This document shows, piece by piece, positions 6,641-8,773 of a stretch of DNA of 8,773 bases. Source of the stretch: Bacteroidales bacterium (lineage in GTDB: Bacteria; Bacteroidota; Bacteroidia; Bacteroidales; UBA1402); assembly GCA_023230125.1 (NCBI GenBank), contig JALNXZ010000050.1, forward strand, positions 1-8,773, written 5' to 3'. The notes beneath the pieces are model-generated. The model saw nothing but the letters and a program-made list of their open reading frames with translations. It was not told the origin of the DNA and did not search any database. A program made the translations under genes and the position numbers. The first letter of the stretch is position 1, and each line of letters begins with the position of its first letter.

Positions 6641-7288
6641 ATGAAGCGGAAACGTTTATATTCCTTATTACTGATTGGTTTTTGTTTTGTCAGTCTATTC
6701 GCTCAACAAAATCCAATAGAACCTGTTCAAGAAAAATATCAGGAAGTGAGGGGTATGATACCAACAAACAAGCCGGGAAAAACGACTTATGCAGTAATAG
6801 AAAATGGTGATACTATACCCATGAGCTATTTGACTTCTGCTTTTGTGTTTCCTAAGGAAATTTTCAGAAGTCAAAGGGATGAAAAATCTTACTGGAAACT
6901 GATAAGGGATGTCAAGAAGGTTTACCCGCTTTCTAAGGTGGTTTATTATACTTTATTTGAAACCATGGGTTATTTGGAGACCATTCCTGATGAGAAAACC
7001 CGTGCAAAGCATCTTCGTCAAATGGAAAAAGATCTAGTGAAGGAGTATGAACCAGTTTTGAAAAAAATGACTTACAGTCAAGGAAAAATATTGTTGAAGC
7101 TGATTAATCGCGAATGTAATTCTTCCCCTTTTGAATTGATACGTGCTTATAGAGGTTCTTTTGCAGCTACATTATGGCAAGGTGTTGCAAAAATTTTCGG
7201 GGAAGACCTGAGATCGGGGTATGATCCGAATAGCGAGGATCTCATGATTGAGCGGATTGTAATACAGATCGAACAAGGCCAATTATAG
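6641..7288 (+). CDS. Secreted DUF4294 protein, function unknown
   Basis: A 215-residue protein matching the Bacteroidota family DUF4294. Residues 1-21 are a signal peptide (MKRKRLYSLLLIGFCFVSLF, then A|QQ), so the mature protein is periplasmic or surface-exposed and about 194 residues long. Family-like blocks in order: ENGDTIPMSYL at 54-64, YWKLIRDVKKVYPLSKVVYY at 84-103, KKMTYSQGKILLKLINRE at 141-158, IRAYRGSFAATLWQGVAKIFG at 167-187 and GYDPNSEDLMIERIV at 193-207. It reads as mostly helical with no known catalytic motif and no membrane segment after the signal. Its length is normal and its frame intact. It stands alone behind its own -7 box and ends before a bidirectional terminator, so it appears to be a single-gene transcription unit. 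The family match is from recognition of conserved blocks; nothing in the neighbourhood indicates a role. Confidence 0.88.
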   Translation: MKRKRLYSLLLIGFCFVSLFAQQNPIEPVQEKYQEVRGMIPTNKPGKTTYAVIENGDTIPMSYLTSAFVFPKEIFRSQRDEKSYWKLIRDVKKVYPLSKVVYYTLFETMGYLETIPDEKTRAKHLRQMEKDLVKEYEPVLKKMTYSQGKILLKLINRECNSSPFELIRAYRGSFAATLWQGVAKIFGEDLRSGYDPNSEDLMIERIVIQIEQGQL

Positions 7289-7365
7289 AGGTTTCGAGAG
7301 GGTGCAAATCTTTGCGTTGTTGTTTATTTATCAAACCTCATGAATTATATTTCGGCATGTTTCAT

Positions 7366-7384
7366 AATCAGTGCTCTGATTTTT
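7366..7384 (+). terminator. Small hairpin with T run, possible accessory terminator
   Basis: AATCAG (7366-7371), a TGCT loop and CTGATT (7376-7381) form a perfect 6-bp hairpin followed by TTT and an A/T tract. It lies 78 bases after the DUF4294 stop and 24 bases before the stronger terminator. The stem is short and A/T-rich, so it may be weak or incidental. Confidence 0.3.
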
Positions 7385-7407
7385 ATATCCTGTTGAAATA
7401 TCTAAAT

Positions 7408-7443
7408 AAACAGGCTGCTCAAATCAATGGGCAGCCTGTTTTT
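7408..7443. terminator. Bidirectional intrinsic terminator between DUF4294 gene and metK
   Basis: AAACAGGCTGC (7408-7418) and GCAGCCTGTTT (7431-7441) form a perfect 11-bp GC-rich stem around a 12-base loop. On the + strand C7420:G7429 and T7419:G7430 could extend the stem. The + strand continues into a T run at 7439-7443; the minus strand gives TTTATTTA after the stem. It sits between two convergent genes, 20 bases from the metK stop, and can stop transcription from both sides. Confidence 0.85.
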
Positions 7444-7463
7444 CTAGAGAAGTATAGTTGGGA

Positions 7464-8762
7464 TCAATTGATACCCAGCACTTTCTTGATTTTTTCCACG
7501 TAGTCCAGTTTCTCCCAGGTGAAGAGTTCAACTTTAATGGTCTTTTTGCCTTCGTAACGGGAGGTGAAAGTCTTGACTACTGTTTTTGGTTCACGTCCCA
7601 TGTGTCCGTATGAAGCTGTTTCCGAATAGATGGGGTTACGTAGTTTCAGTCTTTGTTCAATGGCTTTTGGACGCATATCAAATAAATCATACATCTTTTT
7701 GGCCAATTCGCCGTCGGAAATTTTCAATTTGGAAGTTCCATAAGTATTGACGTATAAATTCATGGGTTTGGCTACACCGATGGCATAGGAAACCTGAACA
7801 AGAACTTCATCGGCGACACCGGCTGCAACCATGTTTTTGGCAATATGACGGGCAGCATACGCAGCAGAACGGTCTACTTTCGAGGGATCTTTGCCGGAGA
7901 AAGCACCGCCTCCGTGAGCACCTTTTCCACCATAGGTATCAACAATGATTTTTCTACCTGTCAGGCCCGTATCTCCGTGAGGACCTCCGATGACAAACTT
8001 GCCGGTTGGATTTACAAAGTATTTGATATCCTTATCAAACAAGCCTGCAACTTCAGGGGTCTGCCTGGCAATAACCCTTGGGATCAGGATGGCAACGATA
8101 TCATTCTTGATTTTGGCCAACATGGCAGAATCTGCTTTTTCTATGGCAGCATTGCTATTATTTGAAGGTTGGATAAATTCGTCATGTTGTGTTGAAATGA
8201 CGATGGTGTCGATGCGAACAGGTTTGTTGTTGTCATCATATTCGATGGTTACCTGAGATTTTGCGTCAGGACGCAGGTACGGGATGACCCCTTCACGACG
8301 GATGTCAGCCAGCTCCAACAGCAATCCATGGGCCAAATCCAAGGCCAGAGGCATGTAATTTGCAGTTTCGTTGGTGGCATAACCAAACATCATACCTTGA
8401 TCACCGGCTCCCTGATTCATAGGATCAACTTTGGCGGCACCATCCACACCTCGGTTGATGTCAGCCGATTGTTCGTGAATGGCTGAGAACACACCGCAGG
8501 AGTTGCCATCAAACATGTATTCACTTTTGGTGTATCCGATTTTGTTGATCACCTTGCGGGCTACATCCTGCAAGTCAACATAAGCTTTTGATTTGACTTC
8601 ACCTGCAAGAATGACTTGACCGGTTGTTACCAAGGTCTCACAAGCGACTTTTGATTCCGGGTCAAAAGCAAGAAACTCATCTAAGAGCGCATCAGAAATC
8701 TGATCGGAAACTTTATCCGGATGTCCTTCAGAAACGGACTCGGACGTAAATAAATAAGCCAT
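7464..8762 (-). CDS. metK: S-adenosylmethionine synthetase (methionine adenosyltransferase)
   Basis: MetK makes S-adenosylmethionine from methionine and ATP in the cytoplasm, releasing phosphate and pyrophosphate; it normally works as a tetramer. The 432 residues carry every signature: SESVSEGHPDKVSDQISDA at 7-25 (His14 and Asp16 at the active site), GAGDQGMMFGYA at 118-129, GGPHGDTGLTGRK at 259-271 and GGGAFSGKDPSKVDRSAAY at 284-302 with catalytic lysines. It is about 50 residues longer than the E. coli enzyme (384). The extra length lies partly in a central insert near 196-215 and partly in a C-terminal tail ending FTWEKLDYVEKIKKVLGIN, which I recall as usual in Bacteroidota. The start at ATG 8760-8762 gives the standard MAYLFTSESV. 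Only 11 bases of upstream sequence are visible, so its promoter is outside the window. No riboswitch can be judged. Confidence 0.98.
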   Translation of the reverse strand: MAYLFTSESVSEGHPDKVSDQISDALLDEFLAFDPESKVACETLVTTGQVILAGEVKSKAYVDLQDVARKVINKIGYTKSEYMFDGNSCGVFSAIHEQSADINRGVDGAAKVDPMNQGAGDQGMMFGYATNETANYMPLALDLAHGLLLELADIRREGVIPYLRPDAKSQVTIEYDDNNKPVRIDTIVISTQHDEFIQPSNNSNAAIEKADSAMLAKIKNDIVAILIPRVIARQTPEVAGLFDKDIKYFVNPTGKFVIGGPHGDTGLTGRKIIVDTYGGKGAHGGGAFSGKDPSKVDRSAAYAARHIAKNMVAAGVADEVLVQVSYAIGVAKPMNLYVNTYGTSKLKISDGELAKKMYDLFDMRPKAIEQRLKLRNPIYSETASYGHMGREPKTVVKTFTSRYEGKKTIKVELFTWEKLDYVEKIKKVLGIN

Positions 8763-8773
8763 TTTATAATATT

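Noticed and set aside
6633..6644. Three-codon frame ATG TTC ACA TGA whose stop overlaps the DUF4294 start (ATGA)
   Set aside because: It is too short to support as a leader peptide, has no visible ribosome site and could easily arise by chance.
6556..6810. 84-codon + strand frame overlapping the DUF4294 start
   Set aside because: It is shifted against the signal peptide of the supported gene and begins upstream of the -7 box at 6611, so most of its start would not be transcribed from that promoter.
7288..7339. Inverted repeat GAGGTTT (7288-7294) / AAACCTC (7333-7339) enclosing a GCAAA/TTTGC pair (7304-7315)
   Set aside because: The outer stem is 7 bp around a 38-base loop, and the inner hairpin has a 2-base loop, too tight to fold fully. 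No T run follows and no known RNA motif is recognised.
7312..7503. 63-codon + strand frame across the DUF4294/metK gap
   Set aside because: It starts at TTG, runs through the bidirectional terminator stem and into the antisense of metK, and has no recognisable protein features.

Overview
The window reads as ordinary chromosome from a member of the Bacteroidota, most likely of the order Bacteroidales (Parabacteroides/Dysgonomonas-like). The evidence is the set of genes (DUF4294, a DUF6427-like membrane protein, a helix-hairpin-helix/beta-barrel outer-membrane protein, stand-alone MnmD), Bacteroidota-type -7 promoter boxes (TAnnTTTG), moderate GC, and mostly weak Shine-Dalgarno sequences. I see no insertion sequence, phage gene, CRISPR array, tRNA or rRNA. 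No stretch longer than 300 bases lacks a gene.

Layout, left to right. The 3' two thirds of purD (purine biosynthesis) enters from the left edge on the + strand. It is followed by a polytopic membrane protein (988-1995, +) that resembles DUF6427. That gene converges on, and overlaps by 17 bases, a minus-strand pair: a radical SAM protein (2687-3466) followed by mnmD (1979-2662, tRNA wobble-uridine methyltransferase). A good -7 box sits just upstream of the radical SAM gene. Next comes a second minus-strand pair for the cell envelope: a 264-residue exported, PorV/PorQ-like predicted barrel protein (5684-6478), then a 702-residue protein with a signal peptide, a degenerate ComEA-like helix-hairpin-helix region and a long predicted beta-barrel (3556-5664). 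A 162-base head-to-head promoter region separates this pair from a DUF4294 secreted protein (6641-7288, +). That gene converges on metK (S-adenosylmethionine synthetase, 7464-8762, -), with a strong bidirectional terminator between them.

How they fit together. MetK makes the S-adenosylmethionine used by both MnmD (methyl transfer) and the radical SAM enzyme (radical generation). The three are in separate transcription units here, so this is a metabolic link and not an operon. The envelope pair looks co-transcribed and probably works as a unit at the outer membrane.

The most interesting unexplained items are the envelope pair, whose helix-hairpin-helix region has lost most of the glycine hairpin signature expected for DNA binding, and the pairing of a TYW1-like radical SAM protein of unknown function with a tRNA modification gene. 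I found no clear sign of a wholly new system such as a defence island, retron or array.
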